Below are positions 16,645-26,019 of a stretch of 64,000 nucleotides of DNA, in pieces. Source of the DNA: Bosea beijingensis (lineage in GTDB: Bacteria > Pseudomonadota > Alphaproteobacteria > Rhizobiales > Beijerinckiaceae); assembly GCF_030758975.1 (NCBI RefSeq), contig NZ_CP132359.1, forward strand, positions 1,380,811 through 1,444,810. The letters run 5' to 3'. The notes under the pieces were generated by a model. It had not been told where the DNA came from. It saw only the letters and a program-made list of their open reading frames with translations, and made no database searches. Within the stretch, counting starts at the first letter, position 1, and each line of letters begins with the position of its first letter. The position numbers were made by a program, and so were the translations under genes.

Positions 16645-17943
16645 ATGACTCCAGCCGCCCGGATCAGCGCCGCCATCGAGGTGCTCCAGGATATCGTCGA
16701 GCGCCGCCGCCCGGCTGCCGATTCTCTCAAGGACTGGGGCCTGTCGCGCCGTTTCGCCGGCTCGAAGGACCGCGCCGCCATCGCCTCGCTGGTCTATGAC
16801 GCGCTCCGCCGCAAGGCGTCCTCGGGCTACGCCATGGCCTCCGAGGCGCCGCGCGCGCTCGTTCTCGGCATGCTGGCAGGCCTGCGCGGGATGGGTGTCG
16901 CCGAGATCGCGGAACTCTGCTCGGGCGAGAATCACGCGCCGCAGCCCCTGAGCGACGACGAGACGGCGCTGCTGACCGCCTTCTCGGTCGAAGGTGCGCC
17001 GGACTGGGTGCAGGCCGACGTACCGGAATGGCTCTGGCCGTCGTTCCGGACGGGCCTAGGCGAAGTGGCAATCGCCGAGGGGCAAGCCTTGGCTGCCCGC
17101 GCGCCGATCGACCTGCGCGTCAACCGGCTCAAGGCCGGCCGCGATGCCGTGCTGAAGGACCTTGATCCTCTCCAGCCGGAGCAGGCGCCCTGGTCGCCTG
17201 ACGCCCTGCGCTTCCAGCCCGGCCATGACGGCCGCGGCCCCTCGCTCCAGACCGAACCAGGATTCTTCGCCGGCGCCTTCGAGATTCAGGACGAGGGCTC
17301 GCAACTGGTGACGTTGCTCGCCGGTGCCCGGCCCGGCCAGACCGTGATCGATCTTTGCGCCGGGGCAGGGGGCAAGACGCTGGCGCTCGCCGCGCTGATG
17401 GCCAATCGCGGCAGCCTCTACGCCACCGACCTCGACAGCCGTCGTCTCGCACCGCTGCATGACCGGCTGGCCCGCTCGGGAGCGGGCATCGTCGAGGTCC
17501 GCATTCCCCGCTCGCGCGGCCACGAGCCCTTCGCCGATATCGCCGGCCAGGTCGATCTCGTGCTGGTCGATGCGCCCTGCACCGGTTCCGGCACCTGGCG
17601 GCGCAACCCGGATGCCAAGTGGCGCGTGCGCCCCGGCGCATTGGCCGAGCGCATCAAGGACCAGGCCGAGGTGCTGGCGCGCGCCGCGAGGCTGGTGAAG
17701 CCCGGCGGCCGCATCGCCTATATCACCTGCTCGGTGCTGCCGGAGGAGAACGATGAGGCGATCCGCGCCTTCCTCGGCAAGCATGCCGGCTTCTCGATCG
17801 TGGCGCCGATCGACGTGCTCAGGGGCGCCGAGAGCGATTTCTCCCTGCTCGCCCGCTTCGCCACCGAGTGTGGCCTGCAGCTCTCGCCGCGACGCACCGG
17901 CACGGACGGGTTCTATCTGGCCTGCCTGACGCGCAACGCGTGA
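16645..17943 (+). CDS. rsmB: RsmB/NOP family (cytosine-5) RNA methyltransferase
   Basis: 432-residue SAM-dependent methyltransferase, probably of 16S rRNA. The N-terminal NusB-like helical region covers roughly residues 1-140. The catalytic domain has SAM motif I VIDLCAGAGGKT (235-244), motif IV DAPCTGSG with Cys312, and motif VI TCSVLPEEN with nucleophile Cys362. Ends TGTDGFYLACLTR, the usual family terminus. Length matches RsmB. Its neighbours downstream (hydrolase, guaA) are in the same direction. Other NOP-family enzymes such as RsmF are less likely because of the N-terminal domain. Confidence 0.9.
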   Translation: MTPAARISAAIEVLQDIVERRRPAADSLKDWGLSRRFAGSKDRAAIASLVYDALRRKASSGYAMASEAPRALVLGMLAGLRGMGVAEIAELCSGENHAPQPLSDDETALLTAFSVEGAPDWVQADVPEWLWPSFRTGLGEVAIAEGQALAARAPIDLRVNRLKAGRDAVLKDLDPLQPEQAPWSPDALRFQPGHDGRGPSLQTEPGFFAGAFEIQDEGSQLVTLLAGARPGQTVIDLCAGAGGKTLALAALMANRGSLYATDLDSRRLAPLHDRLARSGAGIVEVRIPRSRGHEPFADIAGQVDLVLVDAPCTGSGTWRRNPDAKWRVRPGALAERIKDQAEVLARAARLVKPGGRIAYITCSVLPEENDEAIRAFLGKHAGFSIVAPIDVLRGAESDFSLLARFATECGLQLSPRRTGTDGFYLACLTRNA

Positions 17944-18057
17944 GATCTCGGGAGCGGTTTCGCTTCCGCATCGACACCGCGCTGAAACTCTGCGAGGTTT
18001 CCGACCGGCGACGTGTCCGGCCGGAACCTGAAGCCGGCTGCTACAGGGGATCGTGAG

Positions 18058-18744
18058 ATGTCCGACAAGCCCGCAATCGTCCTTGTTCATGGTTTCTGGG
18101 GCGGCGCCGCCCACTGGTCGAAGGTCATCCTCGAGCTCTCCCGGCGCGGCCACTCCGGCCTGCATGCCGTCGAGAATCCACTGACATCGCTGGCGGACGA
18201 CGCCGAGCGCACCCGCAAGATGGTGCGGCAGATCGCCGGTCCGGTCGTGCTCGTCGGCCATTCCTATGGCGGCAAGGTCATCACCGAGATGGGCGACCTG
18301 CCGAACGTCAAGGCGCTGGTCTTCATCGCGGCCTTCGCGCCCGATGCCGGCGAAAGCGCCGACGGCATCAGCCAGGCCAGGCCGCCGAAGGCCTTCCCCA
18401 ACATCGCACCCGACAGCGACGGCTATCTCTGGATCAAGCCGGACAAGTTCCGCGAGAGCTTCTGCCAGGACCTGCCGGCCGACGAGGCCATGATCATGGC
18501 GATCACGCAGAAGGCGCCGATCGGCTCGACCTTCGGCGACACCGTAACGGCGCCGGCCTGGCGGAAGACGCCGAACTGGTACCAGATCTCGACCGCCGAT
18601 CGGATGATCGCGCCCGAAAATCAGGTCATGATGGCGCAGCGCATGCGCCCGCAGAAGACCTTGACGCTCGACGCCAGCCACGCCTCGCTCGCCTCCCGTC
18701 CGGCCGAGGTCTCCGACCTGATCGAGGACGCCGCCAAGGCCTAG
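18058..18744 (+). CDS. Alpha/beta hydrolase
   Basis: 228-residue hydrolase with oxyanion stretch VLVHGFWGG, nucleophile elbow GHSYGG (Ser near 64) and a late histidine in LDASHASL. It resembles the EstC-like esterase group often annotated as alpha/beta hydrolases of unknown substrate. The ribosome site AGGGG lies before ATG 18058. The stop codon TAG lies inside the left arm of the inverted repeat starting at 18743, so the extreme 3' end may have been set by insertion of that element. Confidence 0.85.
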   Translation: MSDKPAIVLVHGFWGGAAHWSKVILELSRRGHSGLHAVENPLTSLADDAERTRKMVRQIAGPVVLVGHSYGGKVITEMGDLPNVKALVFIAAFAPDAGESADGISQARPPKAFPNIAPDSDGYLWIKPDKFRESFCQDLPADEAMIMAITQKAPIGSTFGDTVTAPAWRKTPNWYQISTADRMIAPENQVMMAQRMRPQKTLTLDASHASLASRPAEVSDLIEDAAKA

Positions 18745-18799
18745 GGTCTGTACTCGTTTTGGCCCGATCAGAACACCGTCCATAACGAGTACAGACCCT
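18743..18799. repeat. 57-bp element with perfect 16-bp inverted ends
   Basis: AGGGTCTGTACTCGTT at 18743-18758 is exactly complementary to AACGAGTACAGACCCT at 18784-18799, with a 25-base spacer. It may act as a terminator, but it lacks a T-run, and long perfect ends look more like the terminal repeats of a miniature or internally deleted mobile element. No flanking target duplication was evident. Confidence 0.6.
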
Positions 18800-18870
18800 G
18801 GCGGCAGTGGCGCCATGCGTTCGGGCGCGGCCCCGTTGCGCGCGCCCGCGCGATCCATTAACGGAACGCG

Positions 18871-20439
18871 ATGACGAGCGCTCAGCCCCATCACGACTCC
18901 ATCCTCATCATCGATTTCGGCTCGCAGGTGACGCAGCTCATCGCGCGGCGCATCCGCGAGATCGGCGTCTATTGCGAGATCGCCCCCTTCCAGTCCGCTT
19001 CCGAGGCCTTCGCCCGCATGAAGCCGAAGGGCGTGATCTTCTCGGGCGGCCCGGCTTCGGTGCCGGACGAGGGCAGCCCGCGGGCTCCCGAGGCGGTCTT
19101 CTCGGCCAATATCCCGCTGATGGGAATCTGCTACGGCCAGCAGACCATGGCGCACCAGCTAGGCGGCAAGGTCGAGGGCGGGCATGCTGCCGAATTCGGC
19201 CGTGCCGATGTCGAGATCGTCACGCCGTCCGCGCTGTTCGAGGGCGTCTGGGAAGAGGGCGGCCGCTATCCGGTCTGGATGAGCCATGGCGACCGGGTCA
19301 CGCAGCTCCCGGCTGGCTTCACGGTCAAGGCGACCTCGGAGAACGCCCCTTATGCCGTGGCGAGCGACGAGACCAGGCGCTTCTACACCACGATGTTCCA
19401 TCCCGAGGTGGTCCACACGCCTGATGGCGGCAAGCTGCTGCGCAATTTTGTCGTCGGGATCTGCGGCTGCAAGCCGGACTGGAGCATGTCGGCCTACCGC
19501 TCCGAGATGCAGAAGAAGATCAAGGAGCAGGTCGGCACCGGCCGCGTCATCTGCGGGCTTTCCGGCGGGGTCGACTCGGCCGTTGCGGCGGTGCTGATCC
19601 ACGAGGCGATCGGGGACCAGCTCACCTGCGTCTTCGTCGACCATGGCCTGATGCGGATGAACGAGGCCGAAGAGGTCGTCCGCCTGTTCAGGGATCACTA
19701 CAACATCCCGCTGGTCCATGTTGAGGCCGAAGAGCTTTTCCTTACCGAGCTCGCCAAATGCGGCGCCGATCCGGAAGCCAAGCGCAAGACCATCGGCCGG
19801 CTCTTCATCGACGTCTTCGACGCCGAAGCCGCCAAGCTCGGTGGGGCCGATTTCCTGGCGCAGGGCACGCTCTATCCCGACGTGATCGAGAGCGTCTCCT
19901 TCTCCGGCGGGCCTTCGGTCACGATCAAGAGCCACCACAATGTCGGCGGCCTGCCCGAGCGCATGAAAATGAAGCTCGTCGAGCCGCTGCGCGAACTGTT
20001 CAAGGACGAGGTCCGCGTGCTCGGCCGCGAGCTCGGCCTGCCCGAGGCCTTCGTCGGCCGCCACCCGTTCCCGGGACCGGGCCTTGCCATCCGCTGCCCC
20101 GGCGAGATCACCAAGGAGAAGCTCGACATCCTGCGCAAGGCCGATGCGATCTATCTCGACGAGATCCGCAAGGCCGGACTCTACGACGTGATCTGGCAGG
20201 CCTTCGCCGTGCTGCTGCCGGTCCGCACCGTCGGCGTGATGGGCGACTACCGCACCTATGACCATGTCTGCGCCTTGCGCGCGGTGACCTCGGTCGACGG
20301 CATGACGGCGGATTTCTACCCCTTCGACATGAACTTCCTCGGCCGCGCCGCGACCCGCATCATCAACGAGGTCAAGGGCATCAACCGCGTCGTCTACGAC
20401 GTGACATCGAAGCCCCCCGGCACGATCGAGTGGGAGTGA
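18871..20439 (+). CDS. guaA: GMP synthase (glutamine-hydrolysing)
   Basis: 522 residues; converts XMP to GMP with ATP and glutamine. The N-terminal class I amidotransferase has Cys88 (GICYGQQ), His177 and Glu179 (MFHPEV). The ATP pyrophosphatase domain carries the PP-loop SGGVDS at 231-236. The C-terminal dimerisation domain ends with the family signature [14 protein letters not shown]. Full length, no anomalies. Confidence 0.98.
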   Translation: MTSAQPHHDSILIIDFGSQVTQLIARRIREIGVYCEIAPFQSASEAFARMKPKGVIFSGGPASVPDEGSPRAPEAVFSANIPLMGICYGQQTMAHQLGGKVEGGHAAEFGRADVEIVTPSALFEGVWEEGGRYPVWMSHGDRVTQLPAGFTVKATSENAPYAVASDETRRFYTTMFHPEVVHTPDGGKLLRNFVVGICGCKPDWSMSAYRSEMQKKIKEQVGTGRVICGLSGGVDSAVAAVLIHEAIGDQLTCVFVDHGLMRMNEAEEVVRLFRDHYNIPLVHVEAEELFLTELAKCGADPEAKRKTIGRLFIDVFDAEAAKLGGADFLAQGTLYPDVIESVSFSGGPSVTIKSHHNVGGLPERMKMKLVEPLRELFKDEVRVLGRELGLPEAFVGRHPFPGPGLAIRCPGEITKEKLDILRKADAIYLDEIRKAGLYDVIWQAFAVLLPVRTVGVMGDYRTYDHVCALRAVTSVDGMTADFYPFDMNFLGRAATRIINEVKGINRVVYDVTSKPPGTIEWE

Positions 20440-20504
20440 TCGGGAGCATTCCGATCACATCAGGCAGCACCCTTCGATACGGTGCGGCCCTTTGAAGCGA
20501 AACG

Positions 20505-20554
20505 ATCCACCCGTCGCGGGCTGAACAGATTCAGTCGGTGGCGGGTGGATTTTT
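20505..20554 (+). terminator. guaA terminator
   Basis: Outer stem ATCCACCCG / CGGGTGGAT with an inner CTGAA/TTCAG stem, followed directly by TTTTTCG. Confidence 0.8.
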
Positions 20555-20641
20555 CGTTTGAGCGATCGATGGCGTTTCCGGCGTTTGCCTCTCCGAAACG
20601 ACTATCGGGCATCTTTGGCGCTCTGCTGCCCGGAGGCTGAT

Positions 20642-21328
20642 GTGGAAACGTCGCTCTATCTGCCCGTCAAACGCTTCCTCGAAGAGCACGGCTACACCGT
20701 GAAGGGTGAGATCGGACCGTGCGATCTCGTCGGGCTCCGCGACGGCGATCCGTCCGTCGTGGTGATCGGCGAACTGAAGCTCAGCTTCAATCTCGAGCTC
20801 ATCCTGCAGGGCGTCGACCGGCTGAGCATCGGCGACGAGATCTGGCTTGCGGCCCAGCTCTCCGCGAGAGGCAAGGGGCGCGAGAGCGATCCGCGTTATC
20901 GCAATCTCTGCCGGCGCCTCGGCTTCGGCCTGCTCGGCGTCTCCAAAGCCGGCGAGGTCGCCATCCTCGTGTCGCCGGCGGCCGCCCCGCCGCGCAAGGA
21001 CCCGCGCCGGCGTTCGCGGCTGGTGGACGAACACAGGCGCCGTCAGGGCGATCCGGCCATGGGCGGGGGCACGCGCAGGCCGATCATGACGGCTTATCGT
21101 CAGCAGGCTCTGGCCTGCGCGGCTGCGATGGCCGACGAGCCGAAGCGGCCGCGGGACCTCAAGCCGTCCTGTCCCGACGCCCAGAAGATCCTGCACCGCA
21201 ACGTCTATGGCTGGTTCGAGCGCTCCGGGCGCGGCGTCTATGCGCTGACGGAGGCCGGCCGCAGCGCCCTGGCGACATGGCATGCGCCGTCTCCAGCAAG
21301 CCAGGACGTTGCGGGGCTTGCGGCCTGA
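20642..21328 (+). CDS. DUF2161 PD-(D/E)XK nuclease-like protein
   Basis: 228 residues from a GTG start at 20642, picked because GGAGG precedes it and the protein then opens with the family pattern ETSLYLPVKRFLEEHGY. The PD-(D/E)XK site is visible as Asp28 (CDLVGL) and Glu44-x-Lys46 (IGELKLS). The C-terminal third looks like a small winged-helix (NVYGWFERSGRGVYALTEAG). Upstream in-frame TTG at 20558 is rejected because it lies in the guaA terminator trailer. The role is unknown; a DNA repair or restriction-like nuclease is possible. Confidence 0.75.
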   Translation: METSLYLPVKRFLEEHGYTVKGEIGPCDLVGLRDGDPSVVVIGELKLSFNLELILQGVDRLSIGDEIWLAAQLSARGKGRESDPRYRNLCRRLGFGLLGVSKAGEVAILVSPAAAPPRKDPRRRSRLVDEHRRRQGDPAMGGGTRRPIMTAYRQQALACAAAMADEPKRPRDLKPSCPDAQKILHRNVYGWFERSGRGVYALTEAGRSALATWHAPSPASQDVAGLAA

Positions 21329-21416
21329 GCGCAGCCATCCGCTTGCCATGGAGGTGCCGCATCGCGATCGTAGGGCTTTTCAGACCCCCCAGAGTTGAGA
21401 TGAAGGAATTGCCTGG

Positions 21417-21731
21417 ATGCTTGGTCGGAAACTGCTTGCCGCTGGAACCTTGTCTCTTGCTGCACTGACGCTGGCGGCCTGCCAGAGCGATGTGCAGCAG
21501 ACGCCGGTAGGAGCTGCGCCCGGCCTGCCCGGCACCTGCCGTGAGGACGCGGCCGAGGCATTGGCGGGCAAGGCCCGCGTCAGTGATGCCGAGGCCCAGG
21601 AGACCACCGGCGCGACCATCGTTCGGCAGATTCGGCCGGGGCAGGGCGTGACGATGGATTATCGCCGGGAGCGCGTGACCATCGAGACCAATCCGAAAAC
21701 CGGCAAGATCGTCCGCGCCTATTGCGGTTAG
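21417..21731 (+). CDS. Peptidase inhibitor I78 family lipoprotein
   Basis: 104 residues. Lipobox LTLAAC gives a lipidated periplasmic protein. The mature domain shows the I78 pattern: AEALAGKA, TTGATIVRQIRPGQGVTMDY and a terminal KIVRAYCG. Two cysteines (GTC and AYC) probably form the fold's disulfide. Family members inhibit serine peptidases such as elastase and subtilisin. It appears to be a single-gene unit. Confidence 0.88.
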   Translation: MLGRKLLAAGTLSLAALTLAACQSDVQQTPVGAAPGLPGTCREDAAEALAGKARVSDAEAQETTGATIVRQIRPGQGVTMDYRRERVTIETNPKTGKIVRAYCG

Positions 21732-21748
21732 GCAGGAGCCGGCCGCGT

Positions 21749-21789
21749 CATCCCGGACGAGCTGCGCAGCAGCGCCGATCCGGGATCCA
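21749..21789. repeat. REP-like palindromic intergenic element
   Basis: TCCCGGA at 21751-21757 and TCCGGGA at 21779-21785 flank a palindromic GCTGCGCAGC (21761-21770). Elements of this look are scattered through many Hyphomicrobiales genomes. Confidence 0.5.
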
Positions 21790-21876
21790 TCATGGAGCTC
21801 CGGAGCCTTGCGATGGACCGGGGGGCAAGCTCGGGATCGTTCGGCAGTTGTGAGAAAGTTCTGGACGCTATAAACG

Positions 21877-21903
21877 AAAAAACCGCCCGAAAGGGCGGCT
21901 TTT
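21877..21903 (-). terminator. rpmG terminator
   Basis: Minus-strand hairpin CCGCCC-TTTC-GGGCGG followed by a run of T, 31 bp past the rpmG stop. Confidence 0.9.
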
Positions 21904-21933
21904 CAAAGCGAAGTCAGATCGGGAGGCAGGGCC

Positions 21934-22101
21934 TCACTTGATCTTGGTTTCCTTGAACTCGACGTGCTTGCGCGCGACGGGGTCGTACTTCTTCTTCGAC
22001 ATCTTCTCGGTCATCGTGCGCGAGTTCTTTTTCGTCACGTAGAAGAAGCCGGTGTCGGCGGTCGAAAGCAGCTTGATCTTGATCGTCACGGCCTTGGCCA
22101 T
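21934..22101 (-). CDS. rpmG: 50S ribosomal protein L33
   Basis: 55-residue large-subunit ribosomal protein: starts [18 protein letters not shown], contains [10 protein letters not shown] and ends [11 protein letters not shown]. It has no CxxC zinc ribbons, so it is the zinc-independent form. GAGGA stands seven bases before the ATG at 22101. Confidence 0.97.
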   Translation of the reverse strand: MAKAVTIKIKLLSTADTGFFYVTKKNSRTMTEKMSKKKYDPVARKHVEFKETKIK

Positions 22102-22241
22102 GGGTCTATCCTCGAACCATGCGGGCCAAAGGCCCTCGGAAAAGAAAATGGCCGGGCGAACCCGGCAAACCGTCAGCGCGGGGAATGCCGCAAAGGGCCG
22201 GCGAAGTCAAGGAAGAATAGCTCTGCGGCGCGAATGGCTCC

Positions 22242-22976
22242 TCAAAGCTCCTCGCGCACGAAGCTGCCGCGCTTCTCCCAGTAGAACGGGACAGGCAGCC
22301 AGGGCGCGAAACCGGCTTCGATCCGGGCCTCGACCTCCTGGATGATCACCTTGGTGATGGTCGGCAGGTCGAGTTCCTTGGCCTCGTCGAAATCGACCCA
22401 GACCAGATCGACCAGCTCCGAATCGGGCCCGATGATGCCGTCGATCCGCTTGGCGACGGCGGAGGCGTCGATCGCAAAGAAGCGGGTGTCGAATCGCTTC
22501 GGCCGGCGCGGCGGCGTGATCGCGCGCGCGACGAAGGTCACCTCCGAGAGATCGGGATAGACGCCCTGCGCCGCGAAATCGCTCCAGCTCCCGGGCAGTA
22601 CTATCTCTGGCGTGCCGAACTCGTCGGAGCCGAAGAGCAGGCCGGTTTCCTCGAAGGTCTCGCGGATCGCGGCCATCGCCAGCGCCCGCGCCTTGCCAGC
22701 GCTGGGGCGCAGGCAGCGCTTGCCGAGCCGGTCCTCGCAGATCTGGGGCACCGCGCCGGTCGCGACCATCTGCCGGTCGCCGGCATCGACGCGCCCGCCG
22801 GGAAAGACGTACTTGCCCGGCATGAACTTGTGGCTGGCGTGGCGCTTGCCCATGAGCACCTTCGGCCGCGCGCCGCTGCGATCCAGAATCATCATGGTCG
22901 CGGCGTCCTTGGGACGCTGATTGTTGGTGGTGCGCGCCCGCTCGGCCTGGGTCAGCGTGACGGTATGGTCGGTCAT
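22242..22976 (-). CDS. NUDIX hydrolase
   Basis: 244 residues. The NUDIX helix RETFEETG lies at 105-112, but the usual glycine-rich lead-in FPGGRVDAGD is 40 residues earlier at 58-67, so the loop is expanded as in the NUDT19/RP2p-like branch. Those enzymes cleave CoA derivatives or other nucleoside diphosphates; the substrate here is unknown. Its ATG overlaps the stop of the DUF983 gene by four bases. It belongs to the rnr-DUF983-NUDIX run, with rpmG 140 bp downstream. Confidence 0.88.
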   Translation of the reverse strand: MTDHTVTLTQAERARTTNNQRPKDAATMMILDRSGARPKVLMGKRHASHKFMPGKYVFPGGRVDAGDRQMVATGAVPQICEDRLGKRCLRPSAGKARALAMAAIRETFEETGLLFGSDEFGTPEIVLPGSWSDFAAQGVYPDLSEVTFVARAITPPRRPKRFDTRFFAIDASAVAKRIDGIIGPDSELVDLVWVDFDEAKELDLPTITKVIIQEVEARIEAGFAPWLPVPFYWEKRGSFVREEL

Positions 22977-23422
22977 GAACGTGAATCCGAAGGGGGCAGC
23001 GGCTGGCGCTCGGGCCTATCGGGCTCGCCGCCGAAGCCATGCATGCGCACGGCCCATTGCAGGCCGACGACACCGCCTTTGACGGGCTGCATCAGCGCGA
23101 AGGACAGGAGGATGGTAAGCAGCGGCCAGACGGTCATGTGCAGCCACATCGGCCATTCCGCGAATTTCTCTGCGAGCAGCAGGCCGCCGACGATGATGTG
23201 GCCGACGATCGTGATCACGATATAGGGCGGCAGGTCGTCGGCGCGCTGGTGGTGCAGGTCCTCGCCACAGGCCTCGCATCGGTCTACCGGCTTCAGGAAG
23301 GCGCGGAACAGCCGGCCTTGGCCGCAATGCGGACAGCGGCCGCGCAGGCCGCGCGCCACCGCCTGGCGCCAGTCGCGCGTGTCGAGATGTGTCCCCGCGC
23401 TGTGGATCTGGACGCCCATCAC
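22973..23422 (-). CDS. DUF983 membrane protein with two CxxC motifs
   Basis: 149 residues. The N-terminal zinc-ribbon-like part has RCPHC and RCEAC, followed by two membrane helices (YIVITIVGHIIVGGLLL and WPLLTILLSFALM). Function unknown. It overlaps both neighbours by four bases (rnr upstream, NUDIX downstream), so the three are translationally coupled. ATG at 23422; a second ATG follows at once. Confidence 0.88.
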   Translation of the reverse strand: MMGVQIHSAGTHLDTRDWRQAVARGLRGRCPHCGQGRLFRAFLKPVDRCEACGEDLHHQRADDLPPYIVITIVGHIIVGGLLLAEKFAEWPMWLHMTVWPLLTILLSFALMQPVKGGVVGLQWAVRMHGFGGEPDRPERQPLPPSDSRS

Positions 23423-25788
23423 CGCCTCTTGCCCGGCTTGCTCTTGCCCGACTTGCCTTTGCCGAAGCCGCCCCCGCCCGGCTTGCCCTTCTTGCCGAAG
23501 CTCGCCGCCGGCCGGCTCGTACCGAAAGGTACTGCGCCGCCGCGCCGCTTGCCGGCGCGCCCCGTCGCCACGACACGTCCCTCCGAGAGCAGTTCGAAGC
23601 GCAGCGCGCCTGCGACGGGCGCGGCCTCGATCAGCTTGACATGGACCCGGTCGCCGAGGCGCCAGCTTTCGCCGGTGCGCTCGCCGATCAGGGCGTGGGC
23701 CGCCTCGTCATAGCGATAGTAGTCGCCGCCCAGCGTCGAGGCCGGGATGAAGCCGTCGGCGCCGGTGCCGTCGAGCTTTACGAACAGCCCGGCCTTATGC
23801 ACGCCGCCGATGCGCCCGTCGAAGCTCGCACCGATCTGGTCGGCGAGGAAATGAGCGATCAGGCGGTCGGTGGTCTCGCGCTCGGCCGCCATGGCGCGCC
23901 GCTCCGCCGCCGAGATGCGGGTCGCGGCCTCGCGCAGCTCTGCGAGCGTGGTGCTTTTCGGTAGGCCATCGTCGCCGAGCTTCAGCGCCGTGATCAGCGC
24001 GCGATGCACGATCAGGTCGGCATAGCGCCGGATCGGCGAGGTGAAATGCGCGTAGCGGCGCAGGTTGAGGCCGAAATGCCCGTAATTCTCGGCGACATAC
24101 TCGGCCTGGGCCTGCGTGCGCAGCACCACCTCGTTGATCAGCGTCTCGTTCTCCGAGCCCTTGATCATGCCGAGGATGCGGTTGAACAGCACGGGCCTCA
24201 GCGCCCCGTCCTGCGGCAGCTTGATGCCGATCGAGGCCAGCACCTCGCCGAGCGCCCGCATCTTTTCCAGCGAGGGCTCGTCATGGCAGCGATAGATCAA
24301 CTGGCTGCCGGCCTTTTCCAGCGTCTCGGCCGCCGCGACATTGGCGAGGATCATGAATTCTTCGATCAGGCGATGCGCCGCGAGCCTGTCCGGCACGATG
24401 ACGCGATCGACCGAGCCGTCGGGCTTCAGGATCAGCTTGCGCTCGGGCAGGTCGAGCTCGAGCGGCTGGCGCTGGTCGCGGGCGCGGGCCGCGATGCCAT
24501 AGGCCGCCCAGAGCGGCATCAGCACGCTGTCGCGGATCGGCGCGGTCTTCTCGTCGGTCTGCCCGTCGATGGCAGCCTGGGCCTGCTGGTAGGAGAGCTT
24601 CGCCGCCGAGCGCATCAGCACGCGGTGGAAGGAATGGCTTTTCTTCGAGCCGTCCGCCTTGAGCGCGAGCCTGACGGCGAGCGCCGGCCGGTCCTCATGC
24701 TCCCGCAGCGAACAGAGATCGTTCGAGATCCGCTCCGGCAGCATCGGCACGACGCGGTCGGGGAAATAGACCGAGTTGCCGCGTTCCAGCGCCTCGCGGT
24801 CGAGCGCCGAATGCGGCGTCACATAGGCTGCTACATCGGCAATGGCGACGGTGACGACGAAGCCGCCGGGATTGTCCGGGTTGTCATCCAGCACGGCATG
24901 GACCGCGTCGTCATGGTCCTTGGCATCGGCCGGGTCGATCGTGACGAGCGGCAGGTCACGCCAGTCCTCGCGGCCCTTCAGCGAGGCGAGCGGTGCGTTC
25001 GCGGCTTCCTGAAGCGCGGCCGGCGGAAACTCGTGCGGAATGCCATGGGCATGGATCGCGATCAGGCTGACGGCGCGCTCCGATTTGATCGAGCCCAGCC
25101 GCTCGCGCACGTGCGCTTCCGGTGGGCCGAAGCGGCTCTCGCGGCGCATCGCGACCGAGACGAGATCGCCGTCCTGCGCTTCTCCCGTGCGGCCCTTGGG
25201 GATGATCGCCTCGCGCCCCTGCGCCTTCTTGTCGATCGGCACCAGCCGGCCGGAGCCGTCGGGCAGGGCGCGGAAGATGCCGAGCACGGCGGCCTTGGCC
25301 TTGCCCATCACCTTGAGCACACGGCCGGAATATCCAAAGCCCTCGACGCCACGCAGCCGCGTCAGCTTGAGGATGACATGATCGCCGACGCCGGGCACCG
25401 GCGCTGCCGACTTGTCCTTGCGCCGGCCTTCGCGGGGGCGCTCGATCAGGATCTGCGGCGGGTCGCCGTTCTCGACCGCGTCCCATTCCAGCGGCTGGGC
25501 GACGAGGTCGCCCTCGCGGTCGCGGCGCTTGATCTCGGAGAGCAGCACGGGCGGCAGCGCGCCGCGCGGATGGACCGGGCGCTCCTTGCCGTCGCCGCCG
25601 ATCTCGCCTTCCTCCGCCATCTCCTTGAGCAGGCGCTTCAGCCAGATCTTGCCGCCGCCATCGAGGCCGAAGGCCTTGGCGATCTCGCGGCGGCCGACCT
25701 CGCGGCCGGCAGCGCGCTCCTCCTCGATGAAGTCGAGAATGGCCTCGCGGCTCGGATCAGGAACGGACACGGCCGGCACTCGGGGCAT
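23419..25788 (-). CDS. rnr: Ribonuclease R
   Basis: 789-residue 3'-5' exoribonuclease that degrades structured RNA. The layout is an N-terminal winged-helix (about 10-70), cold-shock domains, and the RNB catalytic domain with DPADAKDHDDA at 285-295. A C-terminal S1 domain (GGVHKAGLFVKLDGTGADGF) and a basic Gly/Lys tail (GKKGKPGGGGFGKGKSGKSK) follow. ATG 25788 is chosen; its ribosome site is poor, and a GTG seven codons in (SVPDPSREAIL) would also suit the family. The upstream leader has a micro-ORF and a hairpin (see 25867-26019). topA, often found upstream in relatives, is absent. Confidence 0.95.
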   Translation of the reverse strand: MPRVPAVSVPDPSREAILDFIEEERAAGREVGRREIAKAFGLDGGGKIWLKRLLKEMAEEGEIGGDGKERPVHPRGALPPVLLSEIKRRDREGDLVAQPLEWDAVENGDPPQILIERPREGRRKDKSAAPVPGVGDHVILKLTRLRGVEGFGYSGRVLKVMGKAKAAVLGIFRALPDGSGRLVPIDKKAQGREAIIPKGRTGEAQDGDLVSVAMRRESRFGPPEAHVRERLGSIKSERAVSLIAIHAHGIPHEFPPAALQEAANAPLASLKGREDWRDLPLVTIDPADAKDHDDAVHAVLDDNPDNPGGFVVTVAIADVAAYVTPHSALDREALERGNSVYFPDRVVPMLPERISNDLCSLREHEDRPALAVRLALKADGSKKSHSFHRVLMRSAAKLSYQQAQAAIDGQTDEKTAPIRDSVLMPLWAAYGIAARARDQRQPLELDLPERKLILKPDGSVDRVIVPDRLAAHRLIEEFMILANVAAAETLEKAGSQLIYRCHDEPSLEKMRALGEVLASIGIKLPQDGALRPVLFNRILGMIKGSENETLINEVVLRTQAQAEYVAENYGHFGLNLRRYAHFTSPIRRYADLIVHRALITALKLGDDGLPKSTTLAELREAATRISAAERRAMAAERETTDRLIAHFLADQIGASFDGRIGGVHKAGLFVKLDGTGADGFIPASTLGGDYYRYDEAAHALIGERTGESWRLGDRVHVKLIEAAPVAGALRFELLSEGRVVATGRAGKRRGGAVPFGTSRPAASFGKKGKPGGGGFGKGKSGKSKPGKRR

Positions 25789-25866
25789 TGGGCAAGGAAA
25801 AGCGTGACACGCCGCCTGTCTGCCACGGCTCGCGGCCATGCGCCAGCGTTAGCCGCTCAGAAGCAA

Positions 25867-25894
25867 GAAGGGCCGCCCTTGCGGGCAGCCCTTC
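25867..25894 (-). promoter_or_regulatory. Hairpin in the rnr leader
   Basis: GAAGGGC and GCCC pair with GGGC and GCCCTTC around a TTGC loop, with one mismatch. No T-run follows on either strand, so it is not a standard terminator. It lies between the micro-ORF at 25942 and rnr, so a leader or attenuator role is possible. The rest of the 25789-26211 gap holds only the micro-ORF. Confidence 0.45.
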
Positions 25895-25941
25895 CATTGC
25901 CGAACCGCGATCCGGCGAACCGGATCTTAAGGTGCGAAAAC

Positions 25942-26019
25942 TCACGCGGAATAGAAACCCCAGCAAGAAGAGGTCCAGGTCCGCCCGCCTTGCACCAGCG
26001 GTTGATGACAATGAGACAC
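25942..26019 (-). CDS. Possible 25-residue leader peptide behind a maximal Shine-Dalgarno
   Basis: AAAGGAGGTGATCC on the minus strand (26021-26034) is complementary to the whole 3' tail of 16S rRNA and is followed by GTG at 26019. The frame runs 25 codons (starts SHCHQPLVQ, includes GRTWTSSCWGFYSA) to a TGA at 25942. Such perfect complementarity at correct spacing is unlikely by chance. The peptide has two Trp and two Cys. The next gene on this strand is rnr, 153 bp on. Translation and function are unproven. Confidence 0.45.
   Translation of the reverse strand: MSHCHQPLVQGGRTWTSSCWGFYSA

Noticed and set aside
17056..19155. 699-codon minus-strand frame spanning rsmB to guaA
   Set aside because: Crosses three well-supported plus-strand genes; no recognisable domain.
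20558..20641. Longer N-terminus for the DUF2161 gene from a TTG
   Set aside because: Lies in the guaA terminator trailer and lacks family similarity; the GTG at 20642 has a good ribosome site.
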